A DNA stretch of 64,000 nt from Berberis thunbergii (taxonomy: Eukaryota; Streptophyta; Magnoliopsida; Ranunculales; Berberidaceae), in the NCBI GenBank assembly GCA_003290165.1, contig QNQO01007616.1, positions 310,001 to 374,000 on the forward strand. Reading direction: 5' to 3'. This document shows positions 33,710-44,742 of the stretch, piece by piece. Under the pieces are notes generated by a model. It had not been told where the DNA came from and ran no database searches. It saw only the letters and a list, made by a program, of their open reading frames with translations. The position numbers and the translations under genes were made by a program. Positions within the stretch are counted from its first letter, which is position 1; every line of letters starts with the position of its first letter.

Positions 33710-34802
33710 GTGATGTTTGTTGTTGTGGTATTTTTTACACTGTTGTTTGAAAGTCCCTTTTCACTTCTGCAATGACTTTTTGAAAGATAAGCTAATGGCT
33801 TTGTACCAAGTGATTAGTTAAACTACTGGAGGTTAAGTGCTTTCAAAATCATAAATCTGTTGATCAGAGTGTCTGCTTGTGTATATGTGCAGTTATTTAA
33901 TCGCTCACTTAAGTTAGTTGTTGTTTAAAAACTATGGCATTGACATTTGTTAACCTTTAACCCTGATTTGTTTAACAGGTGGAAAGCTTTTTGGATGATC
34001 TTTCAATTAAATTAAGCACTTCCAGGCATTGGGCGTGTTTTAGAGGAAAAGTTGAAAAAGCTGTACATTAAAATTTGCAGCCAACTGCATGTGATTTCAA
34101 AGGTATTTTGGCCAGCTTTACGTATATGCTTGCTTGTGCTTTCCTTCATCTCCTTTCGACATCCACCTCTGTGATTGCTTTCGGATAGTTGTGAAAACTC
34201 AAACCTTATTATTCTAGAAATAAAACTTATAAACCTTTGTAATCCTTTTCTTCTTAGTAATTTATTCCATCCGACAAAACAAAGATAAAAATGTCCCTTT
34301 TACCGTCAATTGATTTGAGCACCACTGTTTTACATATGCCTATAGGTGAGTATCCATCCACAATAAATCAAATATAAATCCATGCTAGATATCCTTCATC
34401 TTCCATGGGACAAGAAATGACTGTCCGCTACTGGAGTTCTGCATACAGCAACACTAAACCATTCCTAATTGGATCCCCTTAAATTGCTGCCTTCCCGCTA
34501 ATATGTGGCTAGGATTGATCATTGCTTGGATTTGTACAATTCAAGGATGGTTTGGATAACCGCTAGCTCATTGCACTGTCCACAGACCAATGTAGACTCA
34601 GATATTTTGAAGGTGTTAGAGAGTGCGACTCGTTGCATGCTTTTCTTGAGTCGGTTAATATTGATGTAATAAAGTTCTTGGAGAACCAGTTTAATTAAAA
34701 AAAAAAAGTATTTGAGCAATAAGCTAATCTGTATTTCAGCCAAACACAGATCCACTAATTTTTATGAGATTTAAATACATTTCTTTTTGTGGCTTTGCAC
34801 AG
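33710..34802. other. CACTA-1 interior between DCD and VAMP72 pieces
   Basis: AT-rich intron-like DNA. A possible exon near 33979-34018 after 'tttaacag' reads VESFLDDLSIKLS, too short to assign. Nothing else can be supported. Confidence 0.3.
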
Positions 34803-35171
34803 GTTCTGGATAGGGGAGAGAAGATTGAAGTCCTAGTACATAAAACTGATGTTCTCCATAATCAGGTGACTGAGGCACTCAATTCTCATGGATTTCCTAA
34901 ATCCTTTCAGATTGTTCAAATATGGATTTGCACGTTCAATTTATCTTATCAACTCCTGTCTGGTATCATGCTTATAGATTCAATCTTTCTGCTGCAGGCA
35001 CAAAATTTCAGGACTGGAGGAACGACTCTCCGAAGAAAGATGTGGCTGCAGAGTATGAAAATCAAGCTGATTGTGTTGGGAATTCTGATTGCTCTGATCC
35101 TCATAATCGTCCTTTCTGTTTGCAAGTGGCTTCAAATGTGGGAAAAAGTAAAGCCTTTGCGTGCATGTTAG
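34803..35171 (+). pseudogene. captured C-terminal exons of a VAMP72-type R-SNARE
   Basis: Exon 34803-34865, between 'gcacag' and GTGACTG, reads [20 protein letters not shown], the C-terminal half of the SNARE motif. Exon 34998-35171, after 'gctgcag', reads [20 protein letters not shown], then [20 protein letters not shown] and VC, a membrane anchor, then a short diverged tail and TAG. This matches plant VAMP721/722-type secretory SNAREs. The longin domain and first half of the SNARE motif are absent. The frame is open throughout, but the fragment alone has no known function. Confidence 0.85.
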
Positions 35172-35837
35172 TTTCCACTCTGCAAAAATATGATTGTAAA
35201 GGGTGAACTTAGCCACATATTATGAAGTACCTTTCTGTAGTATATTTAACAGCATAGGGAGAATGTTTTGGAACAATGAAAGTTACACTGAACATAATGT
35301 CAAGAACAAAACTGATAACTTGGTTAGTGTCTAGAATGGCCTATTTCTTTCTTGAATATGTGAGAATATTATTTGAAACATACATTATCAGGCCTGCATG
35401 GAATTGCATATCATTCATATCGAAGTCTTTCTTAAGAGCCAGGCCCCTAGCGCCAGATTCGCGCCAGGGGAGGGCTCAAGAACAAAAGAAGAAGAAGGTA
35501 TTGAGCCTCCCTTGGTGTGGATCTGGCTCTTAAGAATTAGGGTTCATATCATGACTGAATGAACAAGAGTTTGAGTTTTCATTATTCTAGAAATAAAACT
35601 TATAAGATGTAATAAAAAGTTATATGATAGCAAAAAAAAAAAAATTTGCTATGTATACTTACCATAGCGTTTTTAAAACGCTATAATAGACCCTGAGTCT
35701 ATTATAGCTCCGACAAACACAACGTTTTCTAAAACGCTATTAATGGGCATTTTTCTTGTAGTGTTGGTTGTTGGTGCATGCATATTTTTGCATGTCCCTT
35801 CCGCGATGCTGGTTCTAATGTGGTTTCTTTGTTTCAG

Positions 35838-36951
35838 GGAGATTTGTTATTCCGTCTCTCAGCGAGAAAGAGAAGCAGAGAGAAAGGGAGTTTCTAAAGC
35901 TCCCTTTGACATCCGTTGAGGAGGTCATAATGCCAGGCAATGTTGTACGCAGTGGGCTGCTACGGTGTTCTCATGGTGCTCACCCCGTGTCAGGTTCACC
36001 GGCTGAGGGGGGTGGTTGCTCGTCGCACGATGAAGAGAATTTTGGCTTTGCCCAGCCCTTTCAGGCTTGTTGACTTGGAAGCAAATGTACCTCCCGTCGT
36101 TGTTTTGAGAAGGAGGCAAACCTCTGTCAAGGTGGCTTCTTCCTTTGGTATGTCGTGATCTACACAGGCGACACCCTTGGAGGGTCGCGACCTTCCTCTA
36201 GATGCTTCTACTTCCCTCATTGACCTAAAAGGGGAGAAGTTGGGCCACGCGTTGATGTTCCATGGCATCGCAGCCTTGAGACGGTTGCTTGCACCCCTGA
36301 GTCGTACAGTCCTGTTTCGCTGCACCCCGAAGCACTCGAAAGAGTTTTTTCTTTGGAGAAGGCCTTTTCGGATATGCGGATGTCATAGTCAGATGCTCTC
36401 TATTGGTGCATTCCCTGGATGGTCGATTGCAGGATCCTGACATTGTCGCGAACCGTGAAGTCGTGGAGGCCATGGCCTTTGTCACCGAAGCAAAAGTTGC
36501 TAGTATGAGAGTTCGGCTGAGGGCTGTCGAGTTTGATTTGGCGTCAACTCGTGCTTAAATGAGGCGAACTTAGAGCGCCTGCATGTGGCTGTGGACAGGT
36601 GGTCTTCTGACCGGGAGGCTCAGGAAGTCGAGAGGAGCTAGGAGGAAGCAGAATGGGTCGCTGAACGATGGTAGCTAGAGGCCGCAGTTGATGAGGGACT
36701 TCATCGCGTTCTAAAGGCTGATCGATTGCTTGCAGATGAGCGTTTGCACTATGCAACCCAGTTGGGTGCGGTGGACTTTGACACTACAGGCAGGAGGCCG
36801 TTAATCTGATCTGAGTTTATTTGGGGTAGACTAGAGCTTCTGGAGCTGATTAGAGGAGAACACCCTAGCCGTGACCTTGATTTTGGTCGCTACAGGAGGG
36901 GAGGGTTCTGGCACCGCGAGACTGACTGATGAGGAGGATGCTTCTCCTTAA
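35838..36951 (+). pseudogene. long antisense ORF, second exon, element B
   Basis: Begins after 'gtttcag' with GDLLFRLSARKRSREKGSF, the continuation of 22373-22855 across the intron that CACTA-1 entered. The middle (35940-36440) is scrambled across frames. The end (about 36550-36951) is rich in Glu/Arg/Ala (LERLHVAVDRWSSDREAQEV, EGLHRVLKADRLLADERLHY) and looks like a coiled coil, ending DEEDASP and TAA. Elements C and D end the same kind of coiled coil with PPPNEE and PSLDKE. Multiple stops. The product's function is unknown; the domain name is only a family label. Confidence 0.55.
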
Positions 36952-37159
36952 AGTGATTTTAACATCCTTTCCTGGACGAACAATATATAAATATGTTTTT
37001 TGAATGAAAGTGTTGTTTCGCCGCATATTGTCGCATTTACCTTAGGTTTTTTGTAGAGTTTGTACTGCTAGGCGGAGTGTTTACCTTTGTCAGTCAAAAT
37101 ACATTGCTGCTTTGGGTTGCTTTTGTTGACTTTGTGACAGATTAGGGGTTGACATGGCT

Positions 37160-38395
37160 CCCTCGGTCATTGTCTGTAATGACTTCCTAAGTCATTGGCA
37201 GACAAGCGTCGACTATGTTTCGATTCCTTCAGCTATTGCTATTCGCGCATGGCAAACTAGGCATTTGACACCAGAAGTTTTCGTTACTAGTTGTGAACTG
37301 ACTAAATTTACATGGTAAATTCGTGGATCATTGTCTGTATTGAAAGTAACAATCCCTTGTCGAGTCATCATCATCAGCGGACAAGTGCTGACTAAACTCC
37401 TATTTCCTTGGACGTCGTGATCTGCGTATAGCAGATTAGGCTTTGGGCACTAAAAGCCATCATCATCAGTCATGAACTGACTAAGATTTCCTGGTAAGTT
37501 CGGCGATTATTGTTTGAATTGAGAGCAATGATTCTTTGGTGAGTCATCGTCATCAGCGAACAAACACTAACTGGACGCCCACTTCCTTGGCCATCGTGAT
37601 CCGCACTGAGCGGATTAGGCTTTGGGCACCAGAAGCCATCATCATCAGTCGTGAATCAACTAAGTTTTCCTGGTAAGTTTCGATCATTGTCTGTATTGAG
37701 AGCAATGATCCCTTGGCGAGTCGTCATCATCAGTTGACGAGCGTTGACTAGACTCCCACTTCCTCGGTCATCGTGATTCGCACGGAGTAGATTAGGCTTT
37801 GGGCACCAGAAGCCGTCATCATCAGTCGCAAACTGACTAAGCTTTCCTGGTAAGTTCAACGATCATTGTCTTTATTGAGAGCAATGATCCCTTGGTGAGT
37901 CGACATCATTAGCAGATAAGCACTGACTAGCTTCCCAATTTCTCGACCGTCGTGATCCTCGCGGAGCGGATTAGGTTTTTGGCACCATAAGTCGTCGTCA
38001 TCAATCGCAAACTGACTAAGTTTTCCTAGTAAGTTCGGCGATCATGGTCTTTATTGAAAGCAATGATCCCTTGGTGAGTCGTCGTCATCAGCGGATAAGC
38101 GCTGACTAGACTCCCACTTCTTTGGCCGTCGTGATCCTCACGAAGCGGATTAGGATTTGGGCACTAGAAGCAATCGTCATCAGTCGTGAATTGACTAAGC
38201 TTACATGGTAAGTTCGGCGATCATTGTTTGTATTGAGAGCAATGATCCCTTGGCGAGGCATCGTCATCAGCGGACAAACGCTGATTAGATTCCCACTTCC
38301 TCAATCATTGAGATCCCTGCTGAGTGAACTAGGTGTAGGGTGATACCAGAAGCCATCGTCATCAGCTTAGGCTGACTAAGCTTGCTCAGTCCCAT
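37160..38395 (+). repeat. tandem array of ~179-bp units, element B
   Basis: Seven units. The anchor 'atcattgtctgtattg' (or a close variant) falls at 37327, 37506, 37683, 37862, 38041 and 38220, spacing 177-179 bp, plus a more diverged first unit near 37167. Each unit contains 'gagagcaatgatcccttgg', 'ctgactagactcccacttcc', 'gagcggattaggctttgggc' and 'gaagccatcgtcatcagtc'. It has no coding signature. It occupies the same place as the ~128-bp arrays of C and D. Confidence 0.9.
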
Positions 38396-38559
38396 TTGGG
38401 GGCGTGAGAACCCATGTCCTCTAGTGTCGCGCAATGTGCAGACAACATTACCCTAAAACAAACAGTGATCCATAGGTACAGTCCGTGCGTCAAGGCTGCT
38501 TTGGATTTGTGCTTGTTCCTAACATCATCATGCTTGTTCCTAACATGTAGTAGAATATT

Positions 38560-39300
38560 GTTTGAATGGTGGGCCAAGTGGATCAAGCCTTTGGGCTTGC
38601 AAAGGAAGAGTTAGGGTTTTTGTTCGATTGCGCTACGTGTACGACATAGATCGTGTTGTGACACATGTACGGCATAGGCTGAGGGACGATTGAGTACTGG
38701 TTACTCCCTCTGAATTGATGGGGCTGCGTGCAACGCCATTAATTGAGTGAACGTGGTTTGTGCACTTTCCTTGGGAACCATCGTTTCTTCATTTCCCACA
38801 TGGTATTCTATGCTTAACAATTAATGCAAAACACCTTTTATCTTGGGAAGGGGTCGAGCGAAGTCTGTTCGTATGTTTTTACTGTCACTCGCAAATAGCT
38901 TGCATGTCCTCCTTCAGATACCTTTACGTAGTTAGATCGTCTAAGCGAGTCTTTTACTTCATGTTGATCAGATATTGGTAGTATGTAGTCTTTTGTATCC
39001 ACCTCAAGGCGTTTGTTGTTACATCTTTCCAATAATCAATAGAATTTGTTTTCGTAATTCTTCATTTATTTCTTAAATGATTGCAAATCACACAAATCTT
39101 TAAGAACTAAAACTCTACATTGACTATGGAAGGGGAAATAAACAATTGAAAGCAGATTAACCGTTGAGTGGAAGCAATTGATCCTGACCTTGAAATGAAT
39201 TCGGATTGCCCTTGTGGATCGTTCATCGAACTTGTCCAGGGGCTTTAGAGGTTACTGAAGAGTAAATCTTTTAGGGGGTCAATCTCTGCATCGACGGAAC
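38560..39300. repeat. conserved non-pol segment of element B
   Basis: Homologous to 48880-50250 in element C: 'acatgtacggcatagg', 'ccattaattgagtgaacgtgg', 'ttccttgggaaccatc' and the final 'aatcaatagaatttg..ttcatttatttcttaaatgattgcaaatcaca' block. The small antisense ORF found in A, C and D is deleted in this copy; the sequence jumps from the 'cacctttta' region to the 'gtctgttcgtat' region. Confidence 0.65.
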
Positions 39301-39419
39301 GTCGAGGGATGTATTCCCGCTTGCCTTGGCCTCTTCATTTTGCTGGGCGAAAGAGCAAAAAACTCCCACATTATTTGAAGGTGATGCCTCCGTTGTTGCT
39401 TGGTCCAACACTGGTTCAG

Positions 39420-39890
39420 GCTACCCCGCAATATGTAGCTGGATCTGGGAGTATTCTATTTGTTTCAATGCAGCGTAATGGCAGCCTTGTGCCATAGGTT
39501 GGTCTCCGCGCATCGTTCCTTCTGAGTGGTTAGCAGTGTGCTTAACACATTGGTGAAGGGTGGAGACTATTGCCTGCATCTGGTGGAGCCATGGTCTTCC
39601 CAAGATAAGATTGTAGGTCGACGATGCGTCTATGATCATGAAGTCCAAAAACAAGACTTTTATTTGCTATGGCTTTCCTATCAATGTTGCCAACCTTATC
39701 TTCCCAATCAGAAATCACTTGTCTCCGCTGAATCCAATCAGCAGGTAGTTTGAAGACGTCAAGTTTTCCTCCTTGACGTCCATACTGCAAAACGCGTTGT
39801 GGAACATGACGTTGAGTGAGTTTCCTGTGTCCACCAAAAATCCCTTTACCTCCCACTTTGCTATGGATACCTAGATGACTAGGCGTCGTT
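39420..39890 (-). pseudogene. retropepsin (aspartic protease), element B
   Basis: Cleaves Gag precursors in LTR elements. The active-site segment reads VKGFLVDTGNSLNVMFHNAF (Asp codon at 39829-39831), then SMDVKEE, YLLIGFSGDKWFLIGKIRLA and MIIDASSTYNLILGRPWLHQ, then IVSTLHQCVKH. The DTG catalytic triplet is intact. The segment is spread over two frames, so at least one frameshift lies between the active site and LGRPWLH. No reverse transcriptase follows on the minus strand. Confidence 0.8.
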
Positions 39891-40179
39891 ATGTGGCGTT
39901 CGGGCTCCTTCGACGTCTTTGTCCGTAAAGGTCAAGGTGTGAATAGGGCTCTAAAATCTTGAGTGACAGATGCATCTGTCCTCATCCAAGGGTTGCGTCC
40001 GCATCTCCAGTAAGGTCCGCTTGCGAGACCTATATGACTGGTCTTCACACGATCCGACCCCATGAATGACATATATTATCTCTGGTGTCTCATTCGCTAT
40101 TTCTTTAACTGACTCCCCTTGTCCCTAGATTGTTATGGTTGTTTTTCAGAGTTCAGTAATTCTTTCAGTTTGCCTCTGC

Positions 40180-41494
40180 GGATCTAATAATCAACTTCAT
40201 ACCTCAAACTCTTGCAGTTGTTGGTATCGTGGCCACCCTTCTTGTGGTACGCACAGTATTTGTCGTTGTCACAGTTGGCGGGGTCCCCGCGCTGCTTTGG
40301 GGGCCACTTTAGATCCTCCCGATTCTTAATGGAGTTTAGTACGTTTGATAGGTGGGCATTGAGGGGTGTCACGGTCCTTGATCCAACGTAGTTGGATGAT
40401 TTCTCCAGCCTGGACCGACCAGGGTCTGAATTGCTGTCATTGCTTCCTTTTGATTTTTTTCCTCATTCTTGCGTCTCTTCCCCTCCTTCTTGTCCTTAGG
40501 AGTGGATGGCTTCTTTTTGCCTTCGATTTTCCTCTTCACGATTTTTAGCTTCTCCAAGGTAAAACACTTCTGAGCGCTTTTGAGGAGCTCTGTCATGTCC
40601 AGAGGGGGCTCTAAAGTGAGGTATTCGTAGAGTTTTCCTTCCTTGAGACCCGCTGTGAAGGTTGTTACGACCATGTTGTCACTGCATCCATCAATGAAAG
40701 TCAGTTCATTGTTGAAAAGCATGACATAATCTCTAAGAGTCTTGTGGGACCTCTGCTTTAGAGAGAGTATGTAGTGTGGGCCTTTTCGGAAACACTAGCT
40801 CCCTACAAAACGTGTCAAGAACTCCTTTGCCAGTGTCTTGAAGGAGTCGATCGACTTAGGCGAAAAGCTGTTGAACCACGTTAGTGCTGAGCTTTTTAGA
40901 CTAGTGGGAAAGGTTTTGCACATGACAGACTCAAGATCCTTCTTTAAGGGCCATTACGTGCTAGTAATGGAGCAAGCGGTCGAAAGGATTGGTGGTTTCA
41001 TCACAGAAGTCGAGCTTTGGGGAATTGAACATCCTCAAAAGGGTCGCATTCATGATCCAGTCCACAAATGGAGGTATAGAACGTCCGAATCATGCGCCCC
41101 TTTCAGGAGGGGGTTCCCTGGGCCAAACTTTTCCGCCCTGGTGGCAGGCTCAGCGTTAGTTGCGCAGCCTCCCCTAGTACAATGAAAACTGGTGGGGGCT
41201 TGGCTTTCTTGTGCTTGCTCCCTACCATCCTTCGGAGACGGAGGCCCATGATGTTCCTGGTCTCCATTGGCAGGTGATGGATTTTGTCGGGTGAGAGCCT
41301 CCACCACCTTGGCTATCTGTTGTATTTGAGATGACAAAATCGATTCGGGGGTCCGTTGTTGTTGTCGTCGCCGCGGGAATGGGAGTCTGAAGCCCGTGTA
41401 TGACTGGAGCCGCTAAAAGCGACGATGTTGTGCCAACCAGAGCAATTGACATGTCCCTCTGTTCTTCGTTGTTGGGTGACTTAGTGGTCACCAT
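40180..41494 (-). pseudogene. Ty3/gypsy gag, element B
   Basis: Starts MVTTKSPNNEEQRDMSIALV. The core in 41100-40760 reads in shifted frames. A clean stretch, 40722-40369, reads LFNNELTFIDGCSDNMVVTT, then FTAGLKEGKLYEYLTLEPPL, DMTELLKSAQKCFTLEKL and a Lys/Glu-rich linker. The CHHC knuckle at 40260-40190 reads KYCAYHKKGGHDTNNCKSLR (C-x2-H-x4-H-x4-C). It is the best preserved gag of the family in the window, but frameshifts and stops remain. Confidence 0.8.
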
Positions 41495-41549
41495 CTTTTC
41501 TGGGTTTTGAAAGGAGACGAAGCTAATGAAAAGTTAAGAACTCTATCCT

Positions 41550-41569
41550 CCCCACTGATGGTGCCAAAT
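41550..41569 (-). promoter_or_regulatory. primer-binding site of element B
   Basis: ATTTGGCACCATCAGTGGGG on the minus strand directly after the 5' LTR end. It is a mutated form of the TTTGGCGCCGTCTATGGGG site of element D. Confidence 0.75.
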
Positions 41570-42257
41570 TTATGCAATCATTTTTCATTCCCGTGCTTCG
41601 ACTTAGCTCCTGGTGACATGCTGACCTGCATAAGTAACGCACGTGAGCGACGGACCACCGCTGTGGTGGCCTATGGCCCTCCGATGCTAAAGTCAAACAA
41701 GGATCCGAGCTAGGTGTAATGTTGTAACAAGGAATTTGTAGCGTACCTTAGTTTACCAACCTCATGTCTTATTTATAGTGCAAAGAGTCCTAGTTCTACT
41801 AGGCCATCAAAGGCGTTGTTTAGGAAGGAGATCTTAGTGGAGATCCTTCCCTAATTATGAGTCGTGCAGTAGGAGGGAAGTTTTCTGTTAGCCTTGTGCT
41901 CCTAGATACGCAGGAGATAGTTCCCAATAAGAGAGCAATCCGTAGAAGGAATATTCCCTGTGTGGAATTTACTCTGATATTTGCTTCCTGGTTGGAAGCA
42001 AAAGCTATTGTAGTTTCCCTTCCGAAGATGATCCTTGAGATACTTGCTTTAGTAGGACTTACTGGTATTGAAGATAGTTGTGAGACGTGTGGGCCTGACA
42101 TGCTGTAAGAGTTCAGGTCCGTCTGGCGGACTAAATTGGGCTAGCTTAGAACCACTTTGGCCGAATCAGCTTTGGGCTAATGCTGGGGCCCGTAGTTCCT
42201 CGAGATCATCTTGACATGTGTATGGCTTAGGGGTGTGATCGTTTTTATGTATCATCA
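41570..42257 (-). repeat. 5' LTR of element B
   Basis: 688 bp, starting TGATGATACATAAAAACG and ending TGCATAA on the minus strand. The TATA region appears on the plus strand as 'cttatttatagtg' near 41768. The start has no polypurine tract outside it (flank GGTGAAAAC), which confirms it is the 5' LTR. Confidence 0.85.
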
Positions 42258-42269
42258 GGTGAAAACAAA

Positions 42270-43020
42270 CTTTTTTTCTGGGCAGCTTGAGTGTTTGTCA
42301 TAAAATGATCATAAGTTTCTCATTTCAAAACATTTTCAAGCAATTCAAATTGTGTTCATTAGATAACTCAGAATGCTACAGTGTTTGTTTTTTATGATCT
42401 TGCGAATTAGGCTCAATAGAGACTATAAATTGGCCGAAATTAGGGACACTACCCCATTTTCATTGCAAGACAGATTTGCGCGACTTTAGTACAATGATAA
42501 TAATTTGCTTATATCAAAACATTTTCAAAGTGATTTAAATTGTGTTTATTAGATAACGCAGATTACTACATTTTTTGTGCATTGATTAGCTTGAGAATAA
42601 GTCTCAATTGAGTGTGTAAGTTTACCAAAAATCAGAGACATATTACCCTGTTTTCTTTGCAAGACAGATTTGTGTGACTTTAATAAAATGACCATAACTT
42701 TCTCATTTCCTAACATTTTCAACTAATTCAAATTGTGTTTATTAGGGAACTCAAAGTACTACAATTATTATGTTTTGATAATCTTGAGAATCAGTCTCAA
42801 TTGAGCGTATCAATTGGCCGAAACCAGGGACAATACCTTTTTTTTGACAGTTTTGAGCGAGTTTAGTAAAATGACCATAAGATGCTCAATTCACAACGGT
42901 TTTAATTCATTCAAGTTGTGTTGATTAGATGACTAAGACTAATACAATTTGTATGTTTTGATAAGCTTGAGAATCAGTCTCAATTGAGAGTTTAAATAGA
43001 ATCAAAGTCAAGGATAATTC
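42270..43020. repeat. four-unit ~190-bp tandem repeat
   Basis: Anchor 'tgtgtt.att(a)g' at 42351, 42541, 42734 and 42917 (spacing 190, 193, 183). Units share 'ttgagaatcagtctcaattgag', 'ggccgaaa..agggac', 'tttgcaagacagatttg' and 'aaaatgaccataa.ttctcatttc'. No ORF. It looks like a short satellite-type array trapped between elements B and C, and is unrelated to the retroelement arrays. Confidence 0.85.
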
Positions 43021-43905
43021 CCTATTTTAAGAGACAAAGAGGGTGATAGAGATGGTAGGGTGGTGGTGGTGCTTGATGGAGAAAAGAGGGAGAAAGGTGA
43101 TAGTGGTGGGAGGGAGAGAAGTGGTGGAGACGGGGTGGTGGTGATGATGATGGTGGTGTCTGATGGAAAGAAGAGGGAGGGAGGAGAAAAAGGGAAGAAA
43201 ATAAGATTAAGAGATGGATGAGAAAGAAAATTTTAATTTTGAGTTTTTATTGGTGGTGTGGGAGAAAAAATTTGATATAGTGGTGTAGGATAGTACTTTA
43301 GGTGGTGACAAATAGTCGTTGCCTTTTTAATATATAAATTGTAGTTGTATTGTCCAAAAATTAATACACGATGTCAGTGGACCGTAGACAAGTTAAAATT
43401 TTGTACTGTATTAATTTAGGCCCCTGCTAAATAATACCACTACTTCTACTGATGGACACCACAAACTCTTTTTTTCTTTTTTTCTAAATCTACTAAATGA
43501 CACAACCACTATATAATAAAAATGATTTTTTTTCTTTTCTCCCAAACCCAACGCCTCCTCCTTTCCCAGTCGCACGAACCGACCCCTTTCCCACCCAAGG
43601 ATTGTGATTTTGTTAAATTACACAAAATTCGCCAAAAACATCATTTTTTTGAAATTACGAAGAAAAAAGGCGAACGAAAAAACTACATTTTTTGAAAATT
43701 TTTGAGGTTTTTTGTAAATTTTGGTGTTTTTTCGTAAAAATAAAAAAATTGTTAATAAAAGTTACATTTTTTGAAATATTTCAAGTTTTTTGTAAATTTC
43801 AAGATCTTATTCTTCTAATTATCACTTATTTTAATTATTTATTGATATTTAAAACCACTCCCTAATTTTATAATTATCACTTCTTCTACTTATATATTAA
43901 TTTTT
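43020..43905. other. purine-rich stretch, MULE-end-like word, AT-rich DNA
   Basis: 43030-43240 is GGTGGTGG- and GAGGGAG-rich. 43243-43325 contains 'gtttttattggtggtgtggg' and 'ggtggtgacaaatagtcgttgcc', resembling 12885-12975 beside MULE-1. 43500-43905 is AT-rich with 'acattttttgaaa..tttttgtaaatt' repeated near 43682 and 43764. No gene was found. Confidence 0.4.
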
Positions 43906-43910
43906 GAAAC

Positions 43911-44581
43911 TGATGCAGTCAATTTTCGCTGACTGCTTTGACCTTGACCTGCAAAAGGAACACACGTGAGCCACGGGCCACCATTGTGGTAGCTAATGGC
44001 ACTCCGATGCTAAATTCAGAATGGGATCAGAGAATGGTGTAATGTTGTAAATAGGGAATTTGTAGCGTACCTTAGCTTACCAACTTCATGTCTTATTTAT
44101 AGTGTTGGAGTCCTGGTTCGACAAGGCCATCGGTGGCGTAGTTTAGGGAAGAAGATCTTCGTGGAAATCCTTCTCTAATTAGAAGTTGTGTTGTGGATGA
44201 AAGTTTCCCTATTAGACTTGTGCTCCTAGATACGCGGAAGATAGTTCCCAATTAGAGTGTTGTTAATAGATAGAAGTTTTCATGTGCAACGTATACTCTG
44301 GTATTTACTTTCTAATTGGAAGCGAAGTGTTTTTGTCTTGCCTGTCCGAAGCTAATCCCTAAGATATTTGCCTTAATAGGGCTTATGGGTATTGGGAATA
44401 GTTGTGCGACGCGTGGGCTTAACAGGCTGTAATGATTTGGGTTCGTCTAGCGAACTGCATCGGGTGGGCTTGAAACCGCTTGGGCCGAATCAGTGTTGGG
44501 CTGACGCTTGGGCCTGTTATTTCTCGAGATCATCATGAAACATGTACGGTGTAGAAGAGAGACCATTTTGGTGTATCATTA
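43911..44581 (-). repeat. 3' LTR of element C
   Basis: 671 bp. On the minus strand it starts TAATGATACACCAAAATGG (one change from TGATGATA) and ends GACTGCATCA. The TATA region is 'cttatttatagtg' (plus) near 44092. It pairs with 60765-61443. Confidence 0.9.
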
Positions 44582-44593
44582 GCTACTCCCCCA
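44582..44593 (-). promoter_or_regulatory. polypurine tract of element C
   Basis: TGGGGGAGTAGC on the minus strand, immediately before the 3' LTR. Same tract as in B and D. Confidence 0.75.
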
Positions 44594-44742
44594 AGTTAGT
44601 AGGTCATTGCATCGGTTCACTAAGTCACTTCTTGAAAAGATACGCCGTTCATGATGATTGAGTCTTAATTGTTGTTTGAGCCACGCGCTTCATTAATTAA
44701 GTGTTCGTCTGTTTAGTGGAAAAGAGGTAGGAAACCAATCCC

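Larger units (their letters stand above)
22868..35763. mobile_element. CACTA-1, non-autonomous CACTA element with captured gene pieces
   Basis: Left terminus CACTACAACACAAATGCTC; right terminus complemented CACTACAAGAAAAATGCCC. Both are followed by CATTAATA, giving terminal inverted repeats of about 30 bp, with a perfect 3-bp target duplication TTG (22865-22867, 35764-35766). Subterminal regions repeat 'aaaacgct'-type words. Total 12.9 kb, or about 7.9 kb without nested CACTA-2. No TNP1/TNP2-type transposase was seen. It carries exons of a UNE12-like bHLH gene, a DCD-domain gene and a VAMP72 SNARE gene, plus unidentified exons, all on the plus strand. Confidence 0.9.
21457..42257 (-). mobile_element. 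gypsy element B (gag-pro, no pol), interrupted by CACTA-1
   Basis: Element B runs right to left: 5' LTR (42257-41570), primer site, gag (41494-40180), protease (39890-39420), conserved segment (39300-38560), tandem array (38395-37160), long antisense ORF (22373-22855 and 35838-36951, plus strand), polypurine tract (22125-22136) and 3' LTR (22124-21457). Without the CACTA insertion it would be about 7.9 kb. No RT, RNase H or integrase lies between protease and array, a gap of about 1 kb. The right flank starts GGTGA; the matching left target duplication was lost in the fusion with element A's LTR. Confidence 0.8.

Noticed and set aside
37160..38395. CRISPR-like repeat array
   Set aside because: Units are directly tandem, about 179 bp with no unique spacers, inside a plant retrotransposon.
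39542..39856. 104-codon minus-strand ORF in element B
   Set aside because: It is a shifted frame of the retropepsin; the family motifs (VDTGNS, LGRPWLH) are in the neighbouring frames.
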